NCBI GenBank assembly: GCA_021847995.1
Contig: JAJZNE010000064.1
Location: forward strand, 1 to 41,872
From: Pseudomonadota bacterium
GTDB taxonomy: Bacteria; Pseudomonadota; Alphaproteobacteria; Acetobacterales; Acetobacteraceae
Length of the DNA stretch: 41,872 nt
Reading direction: 5' to 3'
The notes beneath the pieces are model-generated. The model made no database searches, was not told where the DNA came from, and saw only the letters and a list, made by a program, of their open reading frames with translations. Of this stretch, positions 1-8,288 are shown piece by piece; the first letter of the stretch is position 1; each line of letters begins with the position of its first letter. The position numbers were made by a program, and so were the translations under genes.

Positions 1-1
1 C

Positions 2-190
2 GCAGCCCAGGCAAGCGGCGGGCCATGCGGCGCATGGCGGCAACCGGCGCCACCGGCCGCCGACCCGGCAGCGTCCGCCGCGCCGCCGCCGCCGCGCGGC
101 ACCGAATGCCGCCCCCGCGGCGCGGCGCGGGCGCGGTTGGCCGCCGCGCCGACGCTGGCACGCTTCCTGCTGTCCCCGGCTGCGCGATGA
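2..190 (+). CDS. C-terminal tail of an unidentified upstream gene (partial)
   Basis: The frame ending in TGA at 188-190 is open back to the window edge, giving about 62 residues rich in Ala, Pro and Arg and ending in RFLLSPAAR. It lies directly before the Shine-Dalgarno sequence of flgE, so it is probably the end of the preceding flagellar-cluster gene. Composition this biased keeps many frames open in such GC-rich DNA, so the open frame alone is weak evidence. I recognise no domain in it. A hook-length or rod protein would fit the position, but this is a guess. Confidence 0.3.
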   Translation, partial: AAQASGGPCGAWRQPAPPAADPAASAAPPPPRGTECRPRGAARARLAAAPTLARFLLSPAAR

Positions 191-205
191 CAGAAGGAGG
201 CAGCC

Positions 206-1504
206 ATGTCGCTGTTCGGCTCCATGGACACGGCGATCAGCGGGCTGAGCAGCCAGTCGGCGGCGTTCGGCAACATCGGCGACAACATCGCCAACAGCCA
301 GACCACCGGCTTCAAGCGGGTCGATACCAGTTTCCTCGACTACCTGACCACCAGCACCGCGACGCAGAACCAGCCGGGCGCGGTGGTCGCCGTACCGTCC
401 TACGTCAACACCGTGCAGGGCACGATCTCGCAGAGCGACAACCCGCTGGCGCTGGCGATTTCCGGCCAGGGGTTCTTCGCCGTCAGCCAGGCCGCCGGAC
501 AGACCGCCTCCGGCCCGACCTTCTCGACGCAGCCCTATTTCACCCGCGCCGGCGACTTCCAGCTCAGCAGCAACGGCTATCTGGTGAATTCGGCGGGCGA
601 CTACCTGAACGGCTGGCCGGTGGCGGCGAACGGGCAGATCGACACCAATACGCTGGCGCCGATCCAGATCAACGAGTCGATCTATCAGCCGGTGGCGACG
701 GCCAATGTCACGCTGTCGGCGAACCTGCCGCCGACGGGCAACCCCGATCCCACCAACCCGGCAACGCAAAACCCGATCACGTCGAATGTCAGCATCTACG
801 ACGCGCAGGGGCAAACGCATCAGCTCACGCTCAGCTTCACCTCCGCTGGCGCCGGCAGCAACAAGTGGAACGTGTCCGTGGTTGACGGCAGCGGCAATTC
901 GATCGGCAGCGGCACGGTGACGTTCGGCCCCAACGGCACCCTCGCCTCGGTGACGCAGGGCAGCACCGCCATCTCGACCGCCGGTGCTGCCGGGACGCTG
1001 ACGCTGAACACCGCCTATCCCGCCGCCGGCGGCGGCACGCAGGCGATCTCGCTCGATCTCGGCACCATCGGCGGCACCGGCGGCCTGACGCAATTCGCCG
1101 GCTCCGCCTATACCCTGCGCGGCGTCAGCCAGGACGGCGTGCCGCCCGGCAATTTCAGCAGCCTCACCATGCAGTCGAACGGCAACGTCGTGGTCAACTA
1201 CGACAACGGGCAGACGCGCACGATCGCGCAGGTGCCGCTCGCGACCTTCGCGGCACCGGATGCGCTGCAACGCCAGAACGGCTCCGCCTTCACGGCCACG
1301 GTCGATTCCGGTCCGGCGCTGACCCAGGCAGCGGGCACCAACGGCGCGGGCAGCCTCGTCACCAGTTCGATCGAGCAGTCGAACGTCGATATCGCGACCG
1401 AGTTCAGCCAGCTGATCGTGGCCCAGGAAGCCTATTCCGCCAACGCCAAGACGGTGACCACGGCCAACAGCATGATGCAGGCGACGCTCAACATGGTGCA
1501 GTAG
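206..1504 (+). CDS. flgE: Flagellar hook protein FlgE
   Basis: This 432-residue protein is the structural subunit of the flagellar hook, the flexible joint between rod and filament, exported by the flagellar type III apparatus. The N-terminus (MSLFGSMDTAISGL, then NIGDNIANSQTTGFKR near residue 25) is the rod/hook-family signature. The C-terminus (NVDIATEFSQLIVAQEAY) is the matching coiled-coil end that packs against it. The middle is Ser/Thr/Gly-rich, as in hook subunits. The ATG is preceded by a good AGAAGGAGG ribosome site. flgK follows after 16 bases, and the flgE-flgK-flgL order is typical. FlgE and the distal rod protein FlgG share these ends, but the length and gene order favour FlgE. 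Confidence 0.93.
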   Translation: MSLFGSMDTAISGLSSQSAAFGNIGDNIANSQTTGFKRVDTSFLDYLTTSTATQNQPGAVVAVPSYVNTVQGTISQSDNPLALAISGQGFFAVSQAAGQTASGPTFSTQPYFTRAGDFQLSSNGYLVNSAGDYLNGWPVAANGQIDTNTLAPIQINESIYQPVATANVTLSANLPPTGNPDPTNPATQNPITSNVSIYDAQGQTHQLTLSFTSAGAGSNKWNVSVVDGSGNSIGSGTVTFGPNGTLASVTQGSTAISTAGAAGTLTLNTAYPAAGGGTQAISLDLGTIGGTGGLTQFAGSAYTLRGVSQDGVPPGNFSSLTMQSNGNVVVNYDNGQTRTIAQVPLATFAAPDALQRQNGSAFTATVDSGPALTQAAGTNGAGSLVTSSIEQSNVDIATEFSQLIVAQEAYSANAKTVTTANSMMQATLNMVQ

Positions 1505-1520
1505 CGCCGGGACGGCCGCC

Positions 1521-3044
1521 ATGAGCCTGTCCGCCGCCCTCGGCATCGCCTCGGACACGATCGGCAACATCAATGTCCAGTTCGCGCTGATCGGCAACAA
1601 CGTCGCCAACGCGGCGACCCCCGACTACGCCGCCGAAGGGGTCAGCCAGCAGAGCGAGAGCGCGGGCGGCATCGGCCTTGGCGCGCGGCTCGGCCCGGTC
1701 ACGCGCAGCGTCGATACGTCGGTGCAGTCGAGCCTGTTCGCCCAGAACGGCCGCGTCGCCGCACTACAGGCCGAGGCCACGGCGCTGGCGCCGATCGACG
1801 CCGCCGAGGGCGCGCCCGGCAGCGGCAGCGATATCGCCAGCCTGCTCGGCGGCCTCACCACCCGGTTCGTCGCTCTGCAAACCGATCCCGCAAGTGCCAC
1901 GCAGCAGACCGCCGTGGTGACCGCGGCGGCCAACCTGGCACAGCAGGTCAATGCGGTGAGCAACGCGATCGGCACCGCACGGCAGGGTGCGCAGGATGCG
2001 ATCGTGAGCGATGTCGCGACCCTGAACAGCACCCTCGGCACCATCGGCACGCTCAGCCGGCAGATCATCGCCGCCCAGGCGGCGGGGCAGAGCACCGCCG
2101 GCCTCGCCAACCAGCGCGACGCCGCGATCGACACGCTGAGCCGCCTCGTGTCGGTGAACGTGCTGCCGCAGAAGAACGGCGATGTGCTGCTGGCGACCGC
2201 GGGCGGCCTCGTGCTGCCGACCGACGGCAGCCAGTTTGCCACCGCGGCGGCCTCGCTCGGCCCCGGCAGCTATGCGCCCGGCGGCGGCGTGCCGGCGATC
2301 ACGCTCGATGGCCACGACGTGACGGCCTCGCTCGGCGGCGGCGATCTCGGAGCACAGGTGGCCCTGCGCGACACCATGCTGCCGACGCTCCAGGTCAATA
2401 TCGACGAGTTCGCGCACACCCTGTCCTCGCGCTTCGCCGCCCAGGGCCTGACCCTGTTCAGCAACGCCGCCGGCCAGGTGCCCGCCGGCGGCGGCATCCC
2501 GGTGCAGGCCGGCTATCTCGGCTACGCATCCGAGATGCAGGTCAATCCGGCGGTTGCGGCCAATCCCGCGCTGGTGCGCGACGGAACCACCGCGATTGCC
2601 GGATCCGCGACCGGCGCCGGCGCGTTCACGCCCAATCCGCCGGGCGGACCGGCCGGATTCAACACGCTGATCGGCCGCGTGCTCGACTACGCGCTCGGGG
2701 CCGATGTGCAGCAGGGGGTGGCGCAGAAGCCGCCCGCGACCACCGGCCTCGGCGCCACCGGCACGCTCGGCGCCGGCTTCGCCCCGCCCGCCGATCTCGC
2801 CGGCCTCGCGACCGCCGTGGTGGCGCAGGAGGCGGCGGCCAGCAACGGCGTCGGGAGCGCGCTCGGCGACGCGCAGGGGGTGCAGGCGACGCTGCAATCG
2901 CGGCTGTCGTCGGGCAGCGCCGTCAACATCGATACCGAGATGTCCACCATGATCCAACTGCAGAACGCCTACGCCGCCAATGCCCGGGTGATGACCAGCG
3001 TGCAGGCGATGTGGACGCAACTGCTGCAAAGCGTCGGGCCGTGA
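1521..3044 (+). CDS. flgK: Flagellar hook-associated protein 1 FlgK
   Basis: This 507-residue protein is the first hook-filament junction protein. The N-terminus (MSLSAALGIASDTIGN, then ALIGNNVANAATPDYA) and the C-terminus (NIDTEMSTMIQLQNAYAANA, ending in a TSVQAMWTQLL helix) are the FlgK version of the rod/hook/HAP signature. The interior contains the usual FlgK helical stretch around QRDAAIDTLSRLVSV, where the protein self-associates. The ribosome site is weak, so translation may partly depend on readthrough from flgE 16 bases upstream. The TGA overlaps the GTG start of the next gene as GTGA, so FlgK and FlgL are probably translationally coupled. Confidence 0.93.
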   Translation: MSLSAALGIASDTIGNINVQFALIGNNVANAATPDYAAEGVSQQSESAGGIGLGARLGPVTRSVDTSVQSSLFAQNGRVAALQAEATALAPIDAAEGAPGSGSDIASLLGGLTTRFVALQTDPASATQQTAVVTAAANLAQQVNAVSNAIGTARQGAQDAIVSDVATLNSTLGTIGTLSRQIIAAQAAGQSTAGLANQRDAAIDTLSRLVSVNVLPQKNGDVLLATAGGLVLPTDGSQFATAAASLGPGSYAPGGGVPAITLDGHDVTASLGGGDLGAQVALRDTMLPTLQVNIDEFAHTLSSRFAAQGLTLFSNAAGQVPAGGGIPVQAGYLGYASEMQVNPAVAANPALVRDGTTAIAGSATGAGAFTPNPPGGPAGFNTLIGRVLDYALGADVQQGVAQKPPATTGLGATGTLGAGFAPPADLAGLATAVVAQEAAASNGVGSALGDAQGVQATLQSRLSSGSAVNIDTEMSTMIQLQNAYAANARVMTSVQAMWTQLLQSVGP

Positions 3045-4153
3045 GCGGCGCAGTCGGCGGGGCGCTTGCCGCCGGCACCGTCTATGACGGCGTCGATGCC
3101 GCTCTGCTGCGTGACTCGGGTGCGGTGCGCCGCCAGCTCGACACGCTGGTGCAGCAGGCGGCCAGCGGCTATCGGGCGACCACCTATGCCGGCCTCGGCA
3201 GCGGTGCCGCAACCGCACTCGCGCTCGGCCCGCAGATCGCCACGGCGCAGGGCTGGCAGAACGACATCAACGCGGCCACCGCGCAGATGCAGGTGGCACA
3301 GACCGCGCTCGGCCAGATCAGCAGCATCGCCAGCACCTTCTATGCCGCCACCAACAACCTCAACGGCCTCGATCCGTCGCAGGTGGACAGCACGGCAAGC
3401 GAGGCGCGCACCGCACTGCAACAGGTGGCCGGCCTGCTCGACAACACCGACGGCGGCCTTTACGTGTTCGGCGGCCAGGACAGCACCAACCCGCCGGTGC
3501 CCGATCCCGGCAGCATCCTCTCCTCCGGTTTTGTCACGCAGATCGGCAGCGCGGTGGCCGGGCTTGCCACCACCGGCGGGACGGGGGTGATCGCGCAGAC
3601 ACTCGCCATCGCCTCCTCCAACGCCACCGGGACATCGCCGTTCTCGGCGGCCATGTCGCAACCGGCGGCGACGTTGCAGGCGCAGCTTCCCGCCGTCGCG
3701 ACTGGCGCCGGCGAGCAGGTGCCTTTCGCCATTCCGGCGAGCGCCAACGGCTTCATCGCCTCGACCGGGACATCGACCACCGGCTCCTACACCCGCGACA
3801 TCCTGCGCGCGCTGGCGACCCTGGGGTCGCTGTCGAGCGGCCAAGTGAACGATGCCGGATTCGCCGCCGTGGTGCAGGACGTGCATGCCAGCCTCGGCGG
3901 GGCGATCACGGCGCTGAACCAGGACGCCGGCGCGCTCGGCAATACGCAGAGCACGCTGGCCGCCGAGCAGACCACACTCGCCGGTACCGTGACGGCATTG
4001 CAGACCCAGTTGTCGGGCGCCCAGGACACCAACATGACCACGACGCTTTCGCAACTGACGCAGACGCAGACGCGCCTTCAGGCTTCCTATCAGTTGCTGT
4101 CCGGCGAACAGTATTATTCTCTGGCGCGCTTCCTCGCGCCGATGATGGGCTGA
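3041..4153 (+). CDS. flgL: Flagellar hook-associated protein 3 FlgL (GTG start)
   Basis: This protein of about 370 residues is the second junction protein between hook and filament. I chose the GTG at 3041, which overlaps the flgK stop as GTGA. An in-frame ATG at 3011 would extend 10 codons into flgK and is less likely. The N-terminal region (LRDSGAVRRQLDTLVQQAAS, then Tyr-Ala-Gly-Leu-Gly) and the heptad-like C-terminus (TLSQLTQTQTRLQASYQLLS) match flagellin/FlgL family ends. A Gly/Ser/Thr-rich variable middle includes GGLYVFGGQDS, a stretch typical of FlgL. A 106-base gap separates it from flagellin, so this is probably the end of the hook operon. Confidence 0.88.
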   Translation: MSGAVGGALAAGTVYDGVDAALLRDSGAVRRQLDTLVQQAASGYRATTYAGLGSGAATALALGPQIATAQGWQNDINAATAQMQVAQTALGQISSIASTFYAATNNLNGLDPSQVDSTASEARTALQQVAGLLDNTDGGLYVFGGQDSTNPPVPDPGSILSSGFVTQIGSAVAGLATTGGTGVIAQTLAIASSNATGTSPFSAAMSQPAATLQAQLPAVATGAGEQVPFAIPASANGFIASTGTSTTGSYTRDILRALATLGSLSSGQVNDAGFAAVVQDVHASLGGAITALNQDAGALGNTQSTLAAEQTTLAGTVTALQTQLSGAQDTNMTTTLSQLTQTQTRLQASYQLLSGEQYYSLARFLAPMMG

Positions 4154-4259
4154 ACGGCGCCGAACTTCACGGTCGCTTAACAATCCTGTGCCATCTTCCG
4201 TCTCGCCCGCGAAAACTGCGGGGGCATGTGAATCGTCTGGCCAGCAAGGAACGTAGATC
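4154..4259 (+). promoter_or_regulatory. Flagellin leader: small hairpin, start-stop codon pair and ribosome site
   Basis: This gap must carry the flagellin promoter and 5' leader, but I could not find a convincing sigma-54 or sigma-28 promoter in it. It contains a short hairpin (CCCGC at 4206-4210, GCGGG at 4218-4222, A-rich loop), an ATG directly followed by TGA at 4225-4230, and a ribosome site AAGGA at 4246-4250. In Caulobacter, FlbT acts on the flagellin mRNA 5' leader. A flbT gene lies just downstream here, so the leader is a plausible FlbT target by inference only. Confidence 0.4.
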
Positions 4260-5120
4260 ATGGCCCTCGAATCGATCATCACCAACGTCGATGCCAACAT
4301 CGCGCTGCAATCGCTTTCCAACACGCAGACGCAGCTTGCGGCGACGGAGAAGCAGATCTCCACCGGCTACGCGGTCGCCGACGCGACCGACAACGGCGCC
4401 GCCTATGCCATCGCGCAGCGGGTGCGTTCGGATGTCGGTGCGCTGACCAGCGCCAACCAGCAGCTCGGCAACGTGCAGGGTCTGCTGAGCGTGACCGTGT
4501 CCGGCCTCAACGACGTCTCCAACCTGATGAACAGCGCGCGCGACGTGCTGGTCAAGCTGGCGGACGGCAACACGCAGGGCACGCAGCGCACCCAGTACAT
4601 CCAGCAGTACCAGTCGCTGCTGTCCAACATCAAGTCCGACGTGCAGAACGCCGACTACAACGGCAAGACGCTGATCGGCAACATCACCGGCAGCGTCGGC
4701 ACCATCGGCGCGGTCAACGTCGTGACCAACGAGGTGGGCAACACCTACAACATCGGCACCTACAGCGGGTCGAAGCTCTACAACTCGATCAACTTCACCG
4801 GCACGCAGCTCGGCAGCGCCACCTCGGTCGCGGCCCTGATCGGCACCAGCGCGACCGGCGCCACCTTCATGAACCAGCTCAATGCGCTGGGCACCGCGCT
4901 GAACACCTATGGCGCTGCGACCAACTACGTCACCAACCAGGTCAACTACAACACCGACAAGATCACCGCGCTGAACGATGGTCTCGGTGCCCTGGTTGAT
5001 GCCAATCTGGCGCAGGAGTCGGCCAAGCTGCAATCGCTCCAGATCCAGCAGCAGCTCGGCACGCAGGCGCTGTCGATCGCCAACCAGGCGCCGTCCAGCC
5101 TGCTGGCGCTGTTCCGCTGA
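4260..5120 (+). CDS. Flagellin, short form
   Basis: This 286-residue filament subunit has the two conserved helical ends of flagellins. The N-terminal D0/D1 region contains ALQSLSNTQTQLAATEKQIS, TGYAVADATDNGAAYAIAQ and a long helix to about residue 140. The C-terminal D1/D0 region contains TALNDGLGALVDANLAQESA and ends LGTQALSIANQAPSSLLALF. The surface-exposed D2/D3 domains are essentially missing, leaving a small Gly/Thr/Asn-rich middle, as is common in alphaproteobacteria. There are many Ser and Thr residues that could be glycosylated. The flbT and flaF genes follow, and a putative glycosyltransferase unit lies 1.8 kb downstream. It has its own leader and a strong 3' hairpin, so it is probably a separate, highly expressed transcript. 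Confidence 0.95.
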   Translation: MALESIITNVDANIALQSLSNTQTQLAATEKQISTGYAVADATDNGAAYAIAQRVRSDVGALTSANQQLGNVQGLLSVTVSGLNDVSNLMNSARDVLVKLADGNTQGTQRTQYIQQYQSLLSNIKSDVQNADYNGKTLIGNITGSVGTIGAVNVVTNEVGNTYNIGTYSGSKLYNSINFTGTQLGSATSVAALIGTSATGATFMNQLNALGTALNTYGAATNYVTNQVNYNTDKITALNDGLGALVDANLAQESAKLQSLQIQQQLGTQALSIANQAPSSLLALFR

Positions 5121-5127
5121 CCGCGCC

Positions 5128-5158
5128 CGGCACGCGGCGGCCGTTGCCGCCCGTGCCG
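5128..5158 (+). terminator. Strong hairpin after flagellin
   Basis: CGGCACG (5128-5134) plus GGCGGC (5136-5141) pair with GCCGCC (5146-5151) plus CGTGCCG (5152-5158), giving a 13-bp stem with one bulged C and a CGTT tetraloop. It starts 8 bases after the flagellin stop. There is no clear U-run after it, so it may attenuate transcription or protect the flagellin mRNA 3' end rather than act as a classical terminator. flbT begins 36 bases further on. Confidence 0.6.
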
Positions 5159-5193
5159 CGCCGGCAGCACGTCAACCGACCACGAGGGGACGG

Positions 5194-5625
5194 ATGTCCA
5201 CGCTGGTGCTCGAACTGCGACAGGGCGACATGATGATCGTCAACGGCGCGCCGATCCGCTTTCGCACGAAGTCACGCATCGAACTGACCGCGCATGCACG
5301 CTTCCTGTTCGGCAAGCAGATCATGGCGCCGGACGAGGCGGCGACACCGGCGCGGCGCATCTACTTCGCCCTGCAATCCGCCTATATCGGCACTGCCGAG
5401 GAACGCGCGCGCGGCATCGCGGCGGCACGCACCCTGATCGCGCAGTTCGCCGCCGCCACCACCTCCGTCCTGGCACGCGAAATCCTGGAGCGTGCGCTGG
5501 CGCTGGCGGAGGCGGACAATTGCTATCAGGCGCTGAAACTCGCCCGCCGCATCATCCGCCATGAAGACGCCGTGCTGGGCCGCACCGCCGCCGCGGCGGG
5601 CGCGGCAGCCGTGGCCGGCGCGTGA
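5194..5625 (+). CDS. flbT: Flagellin post-transcriptional regulator FlbT
   Basis: This 143-residue protein matches the FlbT family. It opens MSTLVLELRQGDMMIVNG, followed by a short basic stretch (IRFRTKSRIEL) and FGKQIMAPDEA, then an all-helical C-terminal half with REILERALALAEADNCYQAL. In Caulobacter, FlbT binds flagellin mRNA and promotes its decay until the hook is complete; FlaF works with it in flagellin production. I chose the ATG at 5194, preceded by GAGGGGA, because it gives the usual family length and N-terminus. A longer in-frame start would run inside flagellin. flaF follows after 15 bases. Confidence 0.93.
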   Translation: MSTLVLELRQGDMMIVNGAPIRFRTKSRIELTAHARFLFGKQIMAPDEAATPARRIYFALQSAYIGTAEERARGIAAARTLIAQFAAATTSVLAREILERALALAEADNCYQALKLARRIIRHEDAVLGRTAAAAGAAAVAGA

Positions 5626-5640
5626 AGGAACCCGGAAACC

Positions 5641-5988
5641 ATGTCGCAACTCGGCCGCGCGCTGCGGGCCTACGCCGCTGCCACCCAAGCGCGCGACGGG
5701 CGCGCGCAGGAGGCGGAGCTGTTCCGCCACGCCAATGCGCTGCTGCGTCAGGCGCGGCAGGGCGATGCGCGGACCCGGGCGCGGGCACTGGCCGACAATG
5801 CGCGGCTGTGGAATGCCGTGATCCATCTGCTGCACGATCCCGCCAATCTTCTGCCGGACCGGCTGCGCGCCGCCATCGTCTCGGTCGGTCTGACCGTGCA
5901 GCGCGAAATGCGCGCACAGGCGCCCGATTTCGACTTCCTGATCGCGGTCAACGAAAACATCGCCGCCGGCCTGGCACCGGGCGGCTGA
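5641..5988 (+). CDS. flaF: Flagellar biosynthesis regulator FlaF
   Basis: This small, soluble, helical protein of 115 residues has the FlaF pattern: an early AYAAATQ segment, an acidic and Arg-rich middle, then DNARLWNAVIHLLHDPANLL and an end with ISRCTV-independent VGLTVQREM and FLIAVNENIAAGL. FlaF is the partner of FlbT and is needed for flagellin synthesis or secretion in alphaproteobacteria. The start is supported by GAAGGAA about 14 bases upstream. It lies between flbT (15-base gap) and the DUF1217 gene (10-base gap), so the three are probably one operon. Confidence 0.9.
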   Translation: MSQLGRALRAYAAATQARDGRAQEAELFRHANALLRQARQGDARTRARALADNARLWNAVIHLLHDPANLLPDRLRAAIVSVGLTVQREMRAQAPDFDFLIAVNENIAAGLAPGG

Positions 5989-5998
5989 GCGGACGGGT

Positions 5999-6859
5999 AT
6001 GAGCGGCATCTCCCCCTTCACGTCGAGCGTGCTGAGCCTGTTCACGGCGAACCCCGGCAGCACCGCGCCGCTCCTCGGCGCGCTCTATGGCGGCGGCAGC
6101 GGCGGCAGCGGCGGCGTGGGCGCGACGGACCCGGTGCAGACGCTGCAGAATGCCGAGCGGACGCAGACCCAGCAGGTGGACCTGACGGCGCAGCAGCCGG
6201 CCGTCGCCCGCGCCATCGCCCGGTTCGAGAGCGCGGTTTCGTCGGCGACCTCGCCCGCGCAACTGCTGGCCAATCCGGACGTGATGAACGTGCTGCTGAC
6301 CGCAAGCGGCATGAGCGACCAGATCGGCTTCACCGCCCTGGCGACGCAGGCGCTGCTGTCCAACCCGGCCGACCCGAACGCGCTGGTCAACAAGCTTTCC
6401 GACACGCGCTGGCTGACCGTGAACCAGACCTACAACTTCGCCACCCAGGGATTGTCCGTGATCCAGACGCCGAGCGTGCTGGCCACCATCGCCAACGGCT
6501 ATGCCGAGCAGACCTGGTACCAGTCGCTCGATGCGGTCACGCCCGGCCTGTCGCAGGCGCTGGGCTTCATGGCACAGGCGTCGTCGGTCACCTCGGTGGC
6601 GCAAATCCTGGGCAATCCGACACTGTTCAATGTCGTCACCACGGCGCTCGGCATTCCGCCGCAGATCGTGTTCCAGGACCAGCAGGCGCAGACCCAGGCG
6701 ATCGGCGCCCAGCTCGATCTGTCGCGGCTGCAGGATCCGAAATACGTCCAGAGCCTGACCGATCAGTACATGATCGCGATGCAGCAGCAGACCGCCGCCG
6801 GCCAGACGGCGCCGAGCCTCGACAGCCTGGCCGTGCAGGCGGCCGGCCTGCTGGCCTGA
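5999..6859 (+). CDS. DUF1217-family flagellar-locus protein
   Basis: This 286-residue protein resembles the DUF1217 family, which in alphaproteobacteria usually sits in flagellar gene clusters. Its exact role is not settled as far as I know. There is no signal peptide. After a Gly/Ser linker near residues 31-38 (encoded by a short GGCGGCAGC repeat at 6092-6118), the protein consists of helical repeats with the recurring pattern of Asn-Pro motifs (LLANPDVMNVLL, LLSNPADPNALV, ILGNPTLFNVVT). The last third is Gln-rich (FQDQQAQTQAIGAQLDLSRL). Each Asn-Pro block seems to repeat the same helical unit. It ends 16 bases before the methyltransferase gene. Confidence 0.75.
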   Translation: MSGISPFTSSVLSLFTANPGSTAPLLGALYGGGSGGSGGVGATDPVQTLQNAERTQTQQVDLTAQQPAVARAIARFESAVSSATSPAQLLANPDVMNVLLTASGMSDQIGFTALATQALLSNPADPNALVNKLSDTRWLTVNQTYNFATQGLSVIQTPSVLATIANGYAEQTWYQSLDAVTPGLSQALGFMAQASSVTSVAQILGNPTLFNVVTTALGIPPQIVFQDQQAQTQAIGAQLDLSRLQDPKYVQSLTDQYMIAMQQQTAAGQTAPSLDSLAVQAAGLLA

Positions 6860-6875
6860 GGGGAAGCTGCCGCGC

Positions 6876-8288
6876 ATGATCGAGGCACCGGCGACGGCCG
6901 ACATCTCTGCCCTGGTCGGGCGTGTGCGCGGCCTTCTGGACCGCGGGCAACTGCCGACGGCACAGAGGCTGCTGGCAGCGGTCGCGCGCGTCGCCGCGCC
7001 GTCGCCGGAGCTGTGGGCGTTGCAGGCGCGGCTCGCCCTGGGCCAGGGTGACGCGGCCGGTGCTGCCGCGCTGCTCGACCGGGCGGTCGCGGCGGCGCCC
7101 GCATCGGCTTCGCTGCGCCTGTGCCGCGCCGGGGCGCGGGCGGCCTGCGACGACGCTGCCGCCGCCCTGCAGGATGCGGCCGAGGCGGTGCTGCTGGCGC
7201 CGCGCCTGCCGGCGGCCAAGGCGCTGCTGGGCGCGCTGCTGCTGGAACTCCACCGGCCGCAGGAGGCGCTGGCCTGTCTGGAGGAGGCGGTGACCGATGC
7301 GCCGTCCGACCTGGCCGCCCGCCTCGCCCTGGCGCGGGCGCAGGAAGTGTGCGGGGCGGCGGCGGTGGCGGCGGCGACCCTGGCGGAGGGGGTGGCACAG
7401 CATCCGGCGTATGCCGGGCTGCGCACCGAATCGGTGCTGCTCGCGGTGCGGCGCGGCGCCTTCGAGGAGGCGGTGCGGCTGGCCGGCGCGGCGCGGCAGA
7501 GCGGCTGCGCCGATGCCGCCACGCTCGGGCTGCTCGGCCACGCCCTGTCCAGCCTCGGCCGCCACGACGCGGCGGCGGATGCCTATGTGGCGGCACTGCA
7601 TCTGGCGCCGGAGGATGACTATGTGCGCCATCTGGTCGCCGCCGCCGGGCGCATCGCCGATGCCGGGCGGGCGCCGGCGGCCTATGTCCGCGCGGTGTTC
7701 GACGGCTATGCGGCGCGCTTCGATGCCCATCTGCTCGGCCTCGGCTACCGCGTGCCGGGCCTCGCCCGCGCGGCGCTGGCGGGCAGCGACTGCGCCGGGC
7801 CGGTGCTCGATCTCGGCTGCGGCACCGGGCTGCTGGCGCAGGCGCTGGCCGACCTCGCACCCGGCCCGTGGACCGGCGTCGATCTCTCGCCCCGCATGCT
7901 GGCGCTGGCTGCCGCGCGCGGCTGCTACGCCGAACTGCACGAGGCCGATCTGCCGGACTTCCTGGCCAGCGGAAACCGCCGCTGTTCGCTCGTCCTGGCC
8001 GGCGACGTGCTGCCCTATTTCGGCGATCTGGTTCCCCTGTTCGCTGCCGTCGCGCGGCACCTCGCGCCGGGCGGGCGGTTCGTCTGCTCGGTCGAATCGC
8101 TGCCGGGCGCGGACCCGCCCTGGCACCTCGGCCGGCTCGGCCGCTATCGCCATGCCGCCTCGCATGTCGCCGCGGCGGCGGCGGCCGCCGGCCTTCAGGT
8201 CGCACGGCTGGACGCCGAGATCATCCGCACCGAACAGGATGAGCCGGTGCCCGGCCTGTTCGCGGTGCTGCACGGCGGCGCGCCATGA
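6876..8288 (+). CDS. TPR-repeat SAM-dependent methyltransferase
   Basis: This 470-residue protein has two parts. Residues 1 to about 260 are Ala/Leu-rich helical repeats of TPR type. Residues about 265-470 form a class I SAM-dependent methyltransferase with motif I VLDLGCGTGLLAQAL near residue 310, an acidic loop (GVDLSPRML) and a later LVLAGDVLPYFGDL motif. Such TPR-methyltransferase fusions occur beside glycosyltransferases. The substrate cannot be read from sequence; a sugar, or flagellin itself, is likely from context. Its stop overlaps the next start as ATGA (8285-8288), so it is coupled to the glycosyltransferase. Confidence 0.82.
   Translation: MIEAPATADISALVGRVRGLLDRGQLPTAQRLLAAVARVAAPSPELWALQARLALGQGDAAGAAALLDRAVAAAPASASLRLCRAGARAACDDAAAALQDAAEAVLLAPRLPAAKALLGALLLELHRPQEALACLEEAVTDAPSDLAARLALARAQEVCGAAAVAAATLAEGVAQHPAYAGLRTESVLLAVRRGAFEEAVRLAGAARQSGCADAATLGLLGHALSSLGRHDAAADAYVAALHLAPEDDYVRHLVAAAGRIADAGRAPAAYVRAVFDGYAARFDAHLLGLGYRVPGLARAALAGSDCAGPVLDLGCGTGLLAQALADLAPGPWTGVDLSPRMLALAAARGCYAELHEADLPDFLASGNRRCSLVLAGDVLPYFGDLVPLFAAVARHLAPGGRFVCSVESLPGADPPWHLGRLGRYRHAASHVAAAAAAAGLQVARLDAEIIRTEQDEPVPGLFAVLHGGAP

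Noticed and set aside
6092-6118. GGCGGCAGC repeat in the DUF1217 gene as a phase-variation switch
   Set aside because: The unit is 9 bases with only two full copies, so copy changes would keep the frame. It simply encodes a Gly/Ser linker.
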